A stretch of DNA of 64,000 bases from Brucella oryzae (GTDB lineage: Bacteria; Pseudomonadota; Alphaproteobacteria; Rhizobiales; Rhizobiaceae): contig JAAVLL010000002.1 of the NCBI GenBank assembly GCA_012103035.1, positions 310,001 to 374,000 on the forward strand, written 5' to 3'. The position numbers and the translations under genes are program-made. Below, piece by piece: positions 24,072 through 36,050 of this stretch. The stretch's first letter is position 1. Every line of letters begins with the position of its first letter. A model generated the notes under the pieces. That model was not told the origin of the DNA and ran no database searches. It was given only the letters and a program-made list of their open reading frames with translations.

Positions 24072-24873
24072 GCAGTTTGCCTGCTCCCGGCCAATATCGG
24101 ATGCAAAGCGGAGATAGCTCGGGTCGGACCACCGGGCATAGGAAGCAAGGCTTCGCGAAACGCCTCTGGCGGCGTATTCGCGGGCCGTTGGCACATTCTG
24201 CCGTGGTTAAAGCCATGCTGGTCTGGCTGATCACCGCATACTTCAAATTCGTCTATATGACCAATTCGCGTCTGAAAGAATCGGCCGATCCGCAAGCGCT
24301 GGTTGGCAAGGACGATCCTTTCATCGTGACGTTCTGGCACGGGCAGCATCTCATGGGGCCGTTCATTTGCCCAAAGGGAATTGAACTGGTTGCCATGTTT
24401 TCGAGAAGTGCCGACGCGGAGTTGAACGCTCGTGTTGCAGAAAAGCTTGGATTATTGACGGTACGCGGTTCCGGAGGACGAGGTTCTCGTTCCAAGCCTG
24501 AGAAAGGCGGGGCACGCGCGCTTCTGACGTTAAAGAATGCGCTAAGAAAAGGCCAATCGGCGTCGATAATTGCAGACATTGCTCACGGCAAAGCGCGTGA
24601 AGCGGGGAAGGCATCATTTTATTGGCGAAATTGTCCGGTCGTCCGATAATACCGGTTGCTTATGCTTTCTCACGGAACCATGTTTTGGAAAAGTCCTGGG
24701 ACAAGACGGCGATTCCGCTGCCCTTTGGGCGTTCGATTATCGTGCGCGGCGACAATGTATGGGTCGACGCGGATGCCGATGAAACGCAATTGGAAGAAAA
24801 ACGCATGGAGCTAACGCGCCAACTCAACGACGCGACCGCCAAGGCCTATGCTGCGTTGGAGAAAGCGAAATGA
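24068..24873 (+). CDS. DUF374 lysophospholipid/lipid A acyltransferase-like protein
   Basis: An N-terminal membrane segment (VVKAMLVWLITAYFKFVYM) precedes a DUF374 domain: FIVTFWHGQHLMGPF with the HxxxxD-like acyltransferase motif region, AMFSRSADAEL, VRGSGGRGSRSKPEKGG and ADIAHGKAREAGKG. DUF374 includes LpxJ, the secondary lipid A acyltransferase known in Helicobacter and Campylobacter. Position directly before waaA and lpxK supports a lipid A acylation role here, which is an inference. One G is missing near 24612. The start is TTG 24068, overlapping the previous stop, or ATG 24101. The end overlaps waaA (ATGA). Confidence 0.82.
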
Positions 24874-26206
24874 GCGAACGCTGGGCGCGCAATATGTTGT
24901 CTGTCTACCGCGTACTCGGCTCCGCGGCCTATCCTTTATGGGGCCTTACATCGCCTATCGCGCTTCTCGGGGTAAGGAAGAGCGCATGCGTCGCGGCGAG
25001 CGCTACGGCAAATCTGCCATCGCACGTCCGCAAGGGCCGATTATCTGGGCCCATGCGGCAAGCGTTGGTGAAACCGTCGCGATCACACCATTGATTGAGC
25101 GGATTGCTGCAACGGGTATACATATCGTGCTGACGACAGGTACTGTGACGTCTGCAAAAGTTGTCGCGGATCAGTTGGGTAACAAGGTTATCCATCAATA
25201 TGCGCCGCTGGATTTACAACCGGCAGTTAACAAATTTCTCAACCACTGGAAGCCTGATCTTGCCATCGGTTGCGAGTCCGAAGTCTGGCCCGCAACCGTT
25301 CTTTCGCTGGCAGTCGCCATACGCCGCAGGTTCTGGTTAATGGGCGCATGTCCGACCGCTCCTTTGCAGCCTGGCAGAAGAGACCGGCTGTGGCCGAAGC
25401 GCTTTTGAAAATTTCGCCTATGTGGTCGCACAGTCGGAACTTGATGCAGATCGCTTTCGGACACTGGGTGCACGACCGGTTAGTGTTTCAGGTAATCTCA
25501 AGGTTGATACAGATCCTCCGCCTGCTGATCCGCAGGCTCTGGCCGCATTGCAACGCCAGATCGGTGGACGGCGGACATGGGCCGCAATTTCGACCCATGA
25601 CGGCGAAGAAGCGATCACGGCTGAAGTTCATCAGATGCTGAAAGTACGCTATCCGCATCTCATCACGATTATTGTTCCGCGTCATCCGGATCGCGCTCCT
25701 GCCATTGAGGCCATGCTGGTTGAAAAGGGGCTCAAGGTTGCGCGTCGCAGCGCCAATGAGCCGATTGAAGCCGATACTGATGTCCTGCTGGGAGACACTA
25801 TCGGGGAGATGGGGCTTTATCTCCAACTGACTGAAATAGCGTTTATTGGTAATTCACTGACCAAGGAAGGCGGACACAATCCGCTGGAACCCGCGATGAT
25901 GGGAACTGCCGTGTTGACGGGGCGCAATGTCCAGAATTTCCGTGAATCCTTCCAGCGCCTCATCAAGAACGGTGGCGCACGCATTGTGAAGGATCGCAAT
26001 ATGCTCGCAGGAGCGATCAATTTCCTGTTCAACAACCCTCAGCATCTCCGTGCCATGATCAATGCCGGGGTGAGCACGGTGAGGACATGCGCGGTGCATT
26101 GGATCGTACGCTTGTCGCACTCGAGCCGTTTATCCAGCCGTTGATCCTGCAAGCGCAGTTGCCCGGTAATCGCAATGAGGCTGCCTATCAGACGGGCGGT
26201 CACTGA
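24870..26206 (+). CDS. waaA: 3-deoxy-D-manno-octulosonic acid (Kdo) transferase
   Basis: Adds Kdo from CMP-Kdo to lipid IVA at the inner membrane. ATG 24870 opens [14 protein letters not shown], with an N-terminal membrane anchor. Diagnostic segments are [68 protein letters not shown] and the C-terminal [17 protein letters not shown]. About 445 residues. Bases are missing near 24938, 25315, 25410 and 26088. The corrected end is AAYQTGGH at 26204-26206. Coupled with DUF374 upstream and lpxK 2 bp downstream. Confidence 0.94.
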
Positions 26207-26208
26207 GC

Positions 26209-27230
26209 ATGGTGAGTGAAGCACCGCCTTTCTGGTGGGAGAAACCTGATTGGCGCGCTTTGTCTCTTGCGCCTGCTGCCTGGCTCTACGGAGCGGTGGC
26301 GGGGCGCCGGCTTTGAAAGCGAAACCACCAAAATTTCTCTGCCGGTTCTTTGTGTGGGCAATTTCACCGTAGGTGGAGCAGGAAAAACGCCGACTGCAAT
26401 TGCTTTTGCTGCTGGCGCAAAAGCGCGAGGTCTAAGCCCCGGCATTGTGTCACGCGGCTATGGCGGCGCTTACAAGGGACTACACGTTGTTGATCCCGCG
26501 CATGACAGTGCGCGTTATGTCGGGGATGAGCCACTCCTGCTGGCACGTCATGCCTCGGTGGCTCTTTGCCCTGATCGGCTAAAGGCGGCTCGACATTTAC
26601 AGACGCTCGGTTGCGATTTCATCATCATGGATGACGGTTTCCAGAGTGCGCGGCTTTTGCCGATTTTTCGCTGCTGGTTGTGGATGCCGCGCGTGGTATT
26701 GGCAATGGAAGGTCATACCGGCAGGCCCCTGCGTGCTCCGCTGACAGACCAGATGCGTAAGACCGACGCTTTGCTGCGTATAGGCAAAGGCGATGGTGCT
26801 GATTTCGTTATCCGTCAAGCGGCACGGGCTGGTCGGCCGATATATGAAGCGCAGCTTGAACCGTCGTCCTCCGCTCCGATAGCGGGCAATCGATGGCTCG
26901 CATTTGCGGGTATAGGCAATCCAGAAAAATTCTATGCAAGTGTTGCACAGGCAGGCGGTGAGATTGTGGAGACGCGCTCATTCCCCGATCATCATAGTTT
27001 TGATGCGGATGATATTCGCAATCTGATGGACACAGCTTCGCCGTCAAGGATTGGGATTGATTACAACAGCCAAGGATCAGGTGCGTCTGGCAACGATGAT
27101 TGGCGTTCCTGTCGGCTTTCTGGCGAAACTCGCGGTTCTCGATGTCGATCTCAAATTTGACCGCAACGACGGGCTTGACCACATTCTGGATACGGTCGTC
27201 GAGCGTTTCAAAAGCCGTGTTACGAGCTAA
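26209..27230 (+). CDS. lpxK: Tetraacyldisaccharide 4'-kinase
   Basis: Phosphorylates the 4' position of lipid A disaccharide at the membrane. ATG 26209 opens [15 protein letters not shown]. The Walker A motif is [13 protein letters not shown], followed by [15 protein letters not shown] and the Walker-B-like [19 protein letters not shown] lies in the C-terminal half. About 340 residues. At least five single-base breaks are present (near 26312, 26660, 26705, 27045 and 27065). Reading across gives the end [10 protein letters not shown]...RVTS at 27228-27230. Confidence 0.93.
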
Positions 27231-27232
27231 TT

Positions 27233-27468
27233 TTAAGCCTTCTTACGGCTACGTAGTTCGGGATTGACTTCCAACTCACGCTCAAAAGAAATCAGGCCAG
27301 TTGCGTAGGGTTCCTGCCGCGCAACGCTCAATATTTGAGTTCATCGAGCGGGATATGGGCACCGGTCACCGCGCAAGCGACATAGGCTCCGTGCCTGACG
27401 ATCTCATAATCACCGTCGAGATAACGCAGAACAGCTTCGGAAGAGCGGGGCGATTCAAATTTATTCAT
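27233..27468 (-). CDS. DUF2093 protein
   Basis: ATG 27468 gives [27 protein letters not shown], then [21 protein letters not shown] and the end [10 protein letters not shown]. This 78-residue protein matches the DUF2093 family; function unknown. One G is missing near 27334 (TGG in KYWSV). It converges with lpxK, whose stop is 2 bp away, and follows mutL on the same strand. Confidence 0.82.
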
Positions 27469-27552
27469 GTGTCTAATACCTTTGTGGCTGACTCTAGCAA
27501 GTGCCGCGCATTGCGTCCAGCAGTACCGGCATCTTGCTTGGTCGTAATTCTA

Positions 27553-29424
27553 TCAACGCCTACCAAAAGCCGTTCGATATCTGTCAGTTTCAATTCGATG
27601 TAAGTCGGGCGACCGTGATTACATGTGCCTGAACCGGGGTGGCTTCCATTTCACGCAGCAGGGCATTCATTTCTTCGGGCTTCAGCCGCCGTCCCGAGCG
27701 AACGGAGCCATGACAGGCCATGGTTGCCGCCACATGGTTCAGCATGGCTTTTAGCCCGTCCGAAGTATCGTGTTCGGCTATTTCATCCGACAGATCGCGG
27801 ATCAGCTGCTGTACATTCATTTCTCCCAGCATTGCGGGCGTTTCCCGCACTGCAATGGCACCGGCCCGAATTGCTCGATGCCGAGGCCAAAGCGTAAAAG
27901 CGTTTCTGCGTGGGTTGCCAACCGCTCGGCATCTTCTTCCGGCAAATCCACGATTTCAGGAATGAGCAGCATTTGTCCCGGTATCGGGCGAGAGTGCAGG
28001 GCGTTTTCAACGCCTCATAAACAAGGCGTTCGTGAGCCGCATGCTGATCTACAATAACGAGGCTGTCTTCCGTCTGCGAAACAATATAATTCGCGTGGAT
28101 TTGTGCGCGGGCGGCACCAAGCGGCTTCTGCTGGAGTTCAGCCGGGGCTTCATCGAGCGTCGCGCGGGCATCCGCGGCAGGCACATCGACGGTTGCAAGC
28201 GTCGCCTGATCGCTTTCCTGAAAAGACGATACGGCTGCGAAGTCAAGCGGACGATGTGCCGGATGCGCAGTCTGTGGCGACCATTCGTTTCGGGGGCGGA
28301 GGCTGCGGGGCGCCAGCTCGGATGCATAGCCTGTCGAAGAAGGACGCGATGTGAAGGATGGCGCGGAGGCCTGGAACCCCTCCGCGCGGAAGGCTTGCAG
28401 CATGGCATCCGCACCGCTGGTCGCCGGTCGAATGCCCGATTGCGCCAATGCCTGCTTGATTGCTCCGACGATCAGTCCGCGCACAAGACCCGGATCTCGA
28501 AAACGCACATCAGCCTTGGCAGGATGCACATTAACGTCGACCAGTGCGGGGTTCAGCGTCAAAAACAATACGGCAACCGGATGACGATCGCGTGCCATGA
28601 CATCAGCATAGGCTCCGCGCAACGCGCCGAAAAGCTGTTTGTCACGCACCGGACGGCCATTCACATAAGCGAACTGATGCAGGGCGTTGCCGCGATTGTG
28701 GGAGGGATGCCGACAAATCCGGCCAGACGCACGCCGTCGCGCTCGGCGTCGATGGCAAGCGCGTTTTCGCCGAACTCTTTTCCAAGCACCTGATTGATAC
28801 GCTCAAGCGTTGCATCTGCGCCGGTGCCGGTTGCTGCCAGTTCCAACGGTGTTCTGTCTGTCCCTGCAAGCGAAAAGCGGACATGCGGGAAGGCAATTGC
28901 GATGCGCTTGACGATATCGGTTATCGCTGAAGCTTCCGCGCGGTCCGTCTTCATGAATTTCAGACGGGCGGGCGTCGCGTAGAAAAGATCGCGCACCTCG
29001 GCGATTGTTCCGCGGTTCAGTGCGGAGGGGCGGGGCCGTCGAGGTGCCCAGCGGAAACCGAAACTTCAAATCCGGAATCAGCGTCCTGCGGACGGGATTT
29101 GAGCGTCAGTTTTGCGACCGAACCGATGGATGGCAGCGCTTCTCCGCGAAATCCAAGTGCGCGAATGTCATGTACATCATCAGCAAGCTTGGAGGTGCAG
29201 TGGCGGGAGACTGCCAATGGAAGCTCATCGACGGGAATGCCGGAACCATTATCCGTCACGCGCAGCAATGTCTTGCCGCCGCCGCCGGTGACGACCTCGA
29301 TACGGGTCGCGCCAGCGTCAATGGCGTTTTCGACAAGTTCCTTGATGACGCTGGCAGGGCGCTCGATGACTTCGCCCGCCGCGATCTGATTGATGATGGT
29401 TTCGCTTAAGTGTCGAATTGGCAT
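27553..29424 (-). CDS. mutL: DNA mismatch repair protein MutL
   Basis: GHKL ATPase that links MutS to downstream repair. The N-terminal part has [31 protein letters not shown] and [10 protein letters not shown]. The transducer region has [12 protein letters not shown] long linker rich in Arg/Pro/Ala leads to a C-terminal dimerisation domain with [11 protein letters not shown] and [12 protein letters not shown]. Bases are missing near 29030, 28665, 28010, 27610 and 27570. The last correction gives the usual C terminus ERLFGRR with stop at 27553. About 620 residues. Confidence 0.94.
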
Positions 29425-29543
29425 GGACGGACTATAAAAGGATTCGCTCGCGTAAAGAACATGCTTCTACAGCCCGCCCAGACTGTCTTGTGTGCATCTG
29501 CGGGTGCCGCTGAAATACACAAGATCGTCAGCAGATAATCGCC

Positions 29544-30633
29544 TTACTGCGGGGCATAATCCTTATATGCTGGCAAATTCAAATCCGTGAGGCTGTCTGC
29601 GTTGATGACTGCACGTGCTACGGCTTCTGCCATAACAGTCGCTGCAATCGCACCGATGGCGGTCACATCGGCTTCCACGCCCTTTGCCTTTCCGGTGGAA
29701 AGGGCGAAGATCGTGTCGCCGTCCCACATCGTATGGATGGGGTTGATCGTGCGGGCGAAGCCATCGTGCGCCATGCCTGCGATCTTTTCAGTTGAGCCTT
29801 GTCGAACGAGACGTTGGTCGCTATTGCGCCAATCGTTGTGTTGGCGCCGCCTGACTTTACTACACCGTGGCCCTGCATGATGGCGGACATTGTATCACGG
29901 AAGCCCTTGCCGTCCTCTGTCCTTGCACCAGCCAGAATCTGGCGTGAGTTCGGCGCATAGACATCACCGACAGCGTTGACAGCAACGATTGCGCCGACAA
30001 CGATTTCGGTGCCGGGCACCTTGTAACTGGCAGTGCCGAGTCCGCCCTTCATGGCGTAATCCATGCCAAACATTTTGCCGACAGTCGCGCCTGCACCAGC
30101 ACCGATATTGCCTTCTCTGGAAGCCTCGGCCTTTGCGGCCTTGCATGCCAGATAGCCGGCTTCTTCATCGGGGCGCACGGAAAAATCTCCGACGCCGAGA
30201 TCCATCAGGATTGCTGCCGGTACAATCGGAACGACGCCTTTGCCGATCTTGAAGCCGAGATTGTTTTCTTCGAGGTAACGCATGACACCGGTTGCAGCCG
30301 CCAGACCATAGGCACTACCGCCGGAAAGCAGGATGGCCTGAACCTGTTGCACATAATTGATCGGATCGAGCAGATCAGTTTCGCGCGTGCCAGGGGCTGA
30401 ACCGCGCACATCAACGCCCGCGGAAGCGCCTTCCTCGCAAAGAAGGACGGTGCAGCCGGTCGGGCGTTTTTCAGCGTGTGGTGCCCCAGCTTGATTCCGG
30501 GTACATCCGTGATGCTTCCACCCATAAGTTCCAGCATGCTTGTTCCTCCCTCAGTAGCTGCCGATGCGGCATTGACGACAAAGGGTATTGCCCCAAGTCC
30601 CGCAAGCGACTTGGTAAATGTTCTGCGATCCAT
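29544..30633 (-). CDS. P1-family (DmpA-like, S58) peptidase, Tat-exported
   Basis: ATG 30633, with AGGAGG upstream, gives a Tat-type signal: DRRTFTKSL followed by AGLGAIPFVVNAASAA. The domain shows SITDVPGIKLGHH, LLSGGSAYGLAAATGVM and the autoprocessing region GGANTTIGAIATN, in which family S58 cleaves itself to expose an N-terminal Ser/Thr nucleophile. Members are L-aminopeptidases or D-esterases. Bases are missing near 30455 and 29790. About 363 residues. A twin-arginine signal implies folding in the cytosol before export. Lies between clc and mutL on the same strand. Confidence 0.86.
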
Positions 30634-30659
30634 GAACAGTTTTCTCCTCCATTTTTGCT

Positions 30660-32063
30660 CTATTGAGAGAGCGTATTCTTTTCGCGTGCCCGGCGCTGGC
30701 GCAGAACGTCGGCCACATAGTCACGTGACAGGGCATGATAGAGGGGCTCGTGAGAAATTAGCCGCGCAGTGCCGTAGCCCAGCATTGATGCACACATGAG
30801 TGGAATGACATTGTTATGATTGCCGGTCATTTCCAGAATGATGACGAATGCCGTCATGGGCGCTTGCACGACACCGGCAAAATATCCCGCCATGCCAAGA
30901 ACGGCAGCAAGGCTGGCGCTGGTTCCAAGAACAAAGCCGATTGTGCTGCCCAATCCCGCGCCGACCGATAAAGACGGCGCAAATATCCCGCCCGGTATTC
31001 CCGAAATCATGGAGAGGTCCGGCAAGAAACTTCGCGATAAAGTAGAGAGGCGGAAGAGCCAGCCCTTCCACGGCGCTTCGAGCTTGGTCGTAGCCCGCAC
31101 CGAAAGTCGATCCGCCGGATGCGATACCGATGATCGCGACGAGGAGGCCGCAAATTCCTGCGAAAAGCACCGCGTTGCGAAGGGGAGCTTTTGAACACGA
31201 CGTCGCACACGGCGTCCTAGTTCAAGCGCGAGCGCACTGAAGGCTGCCCCGAATGCTCCGCCGATTACACCGCAGGCAATAACCAGAACCCAATCCCCGC
31301 CAGTCGAAGCCGTAACGGTGGTCAGTCCGAAGTAATTATAGTTTCCAACAAGACCAAGCGAGGCGAGACCAGCGAGAATGACAGCGGACAGCACAAGGCC
31401 GTTGGTTCGGGCCGCATAGGCACGCCCCATCTCCTCGATCGCGAAGACGACACCCGCCAGAGGTGTATTAAATGCTGCGGCGATACCTGCAGCAGATCCT
31501 GCAAGGATGAGGCCGCGTGCCTGCTCCATGCCGCCGAAACGCGCTGACTGCATCATAATGGAGGCACCGATCTGCACGGTCGGTCCCTCACGTCCGATGG
31601 AAGCGCCGCTGAGAAGCCCCGCCAGAGCGAGAACGATTTTACCGATGGCGGTTCTGAGGGAAAGCAACAGAGTTCGATCTTCATGATCTTGCAGGTGGCG
31701 CGCGGCAATTGCTTGCGGGATGCCGCTTCCGCCTGAGTTGGGAAACCAGGCCAAGGCGACCCAGGAACAGGCCATAAATCCTAGCGGTGTGATAAGCAAA
31801 GGAAGCCAGGCCCGCCAGCAGTTTCCGCTCGTGAGCGTCTTGAACCAATCCTGTGCAATGTCAGCGGCTTCTGCAAAGCCGACGCTGATCAGGCCGATGG
31901 CCAGTGCGCCGCACCAAAAGACCAGCCGCGGTTTCCAGACATGTGGCGACATCCACATGGCTTTTGACCGTCTGACAAGCGGAACGCGTCTATAGGATTT
32001 TCTCACTTTGCCCCTGCAAAACTGCTGCTGCCCGATTTCGATGTGCAGAGATTTATCACGCAA
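30660..32063 (-). CDS. ClC-family chloride channel/antiporter
   Basis: All three chloride-filter motifs are visible: NSGGSGIPQA, SGASIGREGPTVQIGA with the gating Glu, and GIPGGIFAPSLSVGAG. About ten membrane helices. In the middle (about 31185 to 31018) the frame is lost and regained by two single-base errors. Read through, it gives LFAGICGLLVAIIGIASGG and LALPPLYFIAKFLAGP. No C-terminal CBS domains. A start downstream of 32063 (for example the MWMSPHVWKPR Met) is equally likely. Ends 27 bp upstream of the P1 peptidase start, so probably the same operon. Confidence 0.9.
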   Translation of the reverse strand: MRDKSLHIEIGQQQFCRGKVRKSYRRVPLVRRSKAMWMSPHVWKPRLVFWCGALAIGLISVGFAEAADIAQDWFKTLTSGNCWRAWLPLLITPLGFMACSWVALAWFPNSGGSGIPQAIAARHLQDHEDRTLLLSLRTAIGKIVLALAGLLSGASIGREGPTVQIGASIMMQSARFGGMEQARGLILAGSAAGIAAAFNTPLAGVVFAIEEMGRAYAARTNGLVLSAVILAGLASLGLVGNYNYFGLTTVTASTGGDWVLVIACGVIGGAFGAAFSALALELGRRVRRRVQKLPFATRCFSQEFAASSSRSSVSHPADRLSVRATTKLEAPWKGWLFRLSTLSRSFLPDLSMISGIPGGIFAPSLSVGAGLGSTIGFVLGTSASLAAVLGMAGYFAGVVQAPMTAFVIILEMTGNHNNVIPLMCASMLGYGTARLISHEPLYHALSRDYVADVLRQRRAREKNTLSQ

Positions 32064-32231
32064 ATCCTTATCGGTAACTGAAACTTGTCAGTAAAAGGCT
32101 TTCCATTTGGTCATAACCGTGTTACCAGCCGGTGCCAATTCAACCTAGCAAATCAGATGTGTCGCTGCTCCCGGACCCATTTCCGGAGAGGCGGCTTTTC
32201 TCATTCGATAAAACCGGCAAAGGAATTGGCA

Positions 32232-33724
<1,493 letters not shown>

Positions 33725-33748
33725 TAGCGTATCAGATGGTTGGTGAAG

Positions 33749-33785
33749 AAAAGGCGGCCCGGTTGGAGCCGCCTTTTTGTTTTCA
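33749..33785. terminator. Terminator shared by guaB and the convergent cytochrome gene
   Basis: AAAAGGCGGC (33749-33758) pairs perfectly with GCCGCCTTTT (33768-33777), with a 9-nt loop and flanking A and T runs on both strands. The tail overlaps the stop of the convergent gene. Confidence 0.85.
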
Positions 33786-34872
33786 GTTGCTCGCAGTCTT
33801 CAGCTTCTTGACCTCGGCCCGGATTTCCCGAAAGGGCCGACCTTATGCATTTCCGCCGGAAGGCTATCGGCATAGGGACCGTAGCTGGCGTCCACGGGCT
33901 TCTCCAGCCGGTTCGGGAAATCACCCTCAAGATTGGCTTTCGCAGGGCGCGGCTTTGACTGGAAGAAGGCAGCAATGTCCCATGCATCTTCCGGTTCCAG
34001 TTGCGGCTCTTCCAGCGACACGCCGTTGGGCATATTGGCATGGATGAAGTTCGCAGCCGAGATCAGCCGGTTCATGCCTGCGCCGTCGTTGAAACTGTCT
34101 GGTCCCCAGAGCGGCGGAAATTCATAGCCCTTTGCATCGCCTACGACACCGACACGTTTGCCTTGACCATCCGCCCCATGACAGGCCGCGCAAATTTCGG
34201 CATAGAGTTTCTCGCCGTGCGTCGGATCGGCCGGGCGTTTCAGTTCCGGTATTTTGCCAGAGCCGCGACCCTCGGTGTTTTCGCCGACAGTCGTCCCTGC
34301 GGAGACATATTTAATATAGGCGACCATGGCCTTCATCTCCGGAGAATCGATAGGCAGTGCTGTGCCGTTCAGGCTTCGGGTCATGCAACCATTGACGCGA
34401 TCTTCAATCGTGCCGACCTGACCTTCACGCGAGCGATACTGCGGAAAGTCACCGTAGACCCCAACGAGCGGTAGTCCATATTTCTTGGTTCCGGCTTCCA
34501 GATGGCAGCTCTGGCAGGAAAGATTGTTGCCTGCAAAACGTTTCGTTTCATCAGCTACTTCCGGACCCATATGCGCATAGGTCTCGGTAATAAGATCGCG
34601 GCCATGGCGCACAATTCGCCCCCACGCATCGTCAGGCAGTGTGTCGGGATCTGGTATGTCCCAGGCAGCGTCTTCGATTGTGGCTGTTTTGCGGGCACGT
34701 TTCCTGTGCTTGCTGCCGTTACCGAATTTTGCGGCGCTGTTGCCGTATTCTTAGCGACAGCATGGTTTGTACGCGGGGTAACTGAAGAGCGCGAACTGTC
34801 GCTCGTTACCGCGAAATAAGTCAAGCTTAGGCAAAAGACGACACCATAGGCCGCCAAATCGGACCACCTCAT
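33783..34872 (-). CDS. Dihaem cytochrome c, TsdA-like (thiosulfate dehydrogenase family)
   Basis: The N terminus has one hydrophobic export/anchor segment (LAAYGVVFCLSLTYFAV). Two haem motifs are present, CQSCH and CAACH. The segment following the first, YGLPLVGVYGDFPQYRSREG...RVNGCMTRSLNG, matches thiosulfate dehydrogenase TsdA, where a Cys is an axial ligand of the first haem; the Cys in NGCM is a candidate. Reaction would be thiosulfate to tetrathionate or the reverse, in the periplasm. Bases are missing near 34620 and 33832. The corrected end is IRAEVKKLKTASN. Substrate is inferred from family resemblance only. Confidence 0.75.
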
Positions 34873-34964
34873 TATCCCTCCAGGCAATAGGTTTCAGAAT
34901 CAAAACGTTGGGTGGCTATGCTTCCAAGCTTAATACAGCCTTAAGAATGTGAGGGGTGGTCAAT

Positions 34965-35884
34965 TCAGGGCAGCGAGAAATCCTGGTCTATTTTCAACCC
35001 ACTTGCACTTTCGGTAATGCAGTCGGCGAGAGCTTGAAAATCCTTCCGACGCATGCTCTGTCTCCGCCAGAACAAGGCAATTTCCCGTTTCGGTTGTTCG
35101 CCTTCAAATGGCACGATGCGCATATGATTACTGCGTGTTTCAGCACGCACCGCGATTTCTGGAATGAGTGTAAGGCCCATGCCATGGCTCACCATTTGTA
35201 AAAGCGTGGTCATGCTGGTGGCACCATATTTTACGAACTGACGGTGCGAGGGCAGCGAGCAAACGGCTAATGCCTGATCCCGCATGCAATGCCCCTCTTC
35301 TAACAGGAGCAAACGGTCGAGAGCGACATTGTCCTGCGTCATCGGTGAAGCAAGAACCGTTTGATCGTTGGTGGAAGTCGCGATCAGAAAGCGATCATCG
35401 AACAATTTTCTTTGGGTAAGCCGTTCATCATCTATGGGGAGAGCAGCGACAATAGCATCGATTTCTCCCGCATGCAGCTCATCAAGAAGTTTGGCGGTTA
35501 CGCTTTCTCGCAATTGAAGGCGGAATGATGGATGCCGTTCATGCAAAAGCGGAATAAGAACCGGGACCAAATAGGGGCAACAGTCGGAATGATACCTAGC
35601 CTTAGCCGTGTCTGCAGCAGGCCTCTGCTTTGCGCAGCAATTTCTTCAAGTGCATGGAGTTCGCGCAACACTGTTTGGATGCCCGGATAAAGTTGCTTGC
35701 CGATCTCTGTCATTATGACTTGTCGTTGAGAGCGCTCGAAGAGCAGTGCGCCTGCAGCGGCCTCCATTTCCGCAATCTGGGCTGACAGCGCGGGTTGGGA
35801 CACATGCGCCAATTGCGCGGCTTTGCGAAAATGTAGCGTGGTGGCCAGCGCTTCGAAATAGCGCATCTGACGTACAGTAAACAT
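34965..35884 (-). CDS. oxyR: Hydrogen-peroxide-sensing LysR regulator OxyR
   Basis: ATG 35884 opens MFTVRQMRYFEALATT. The N-terminal winged helix-turn-helix reads FRKAAQLAHVSQPALSAQI. The effector domain holds GHCMRDQALAVCSL, with two Cys residues nine positions apart, as Cys199 and Cys208 of E. coli OxyR. Divergent from catalase katA, its usual target. One base is missing near 35540. About 306 residues. Confidence 0.94.
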
Positions 35885-35900
35885 GATAGGAAAACTTATC
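35885..35900. promoter_or_regulatory. Putative OxyR operator half in the oxyR-katA intergenic region
   Basis: GATAGGAAAACTTATC is an imperfect inverted repeat (GATA...TATC) directly before the oxyR start and 150 bp before katA. AT-rich dyads of this kind are typical LysR sites. Autoregulation and katA control are inferred. Confidence 0.4.
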
Positions 35901-36050
35901 AAAAATAATCGGAAAAGCAATTGGAGATTATGATTGGAATAGGTCTAATCTGAGCGAGTTACCTAGCCACGGCGTGACACGGACGGACTGTGCCATGCTT
36001 TTAGCAAGGCTAGCCGTATTCCAATATTGGCTTTTCAGGAGGGAATTCCC

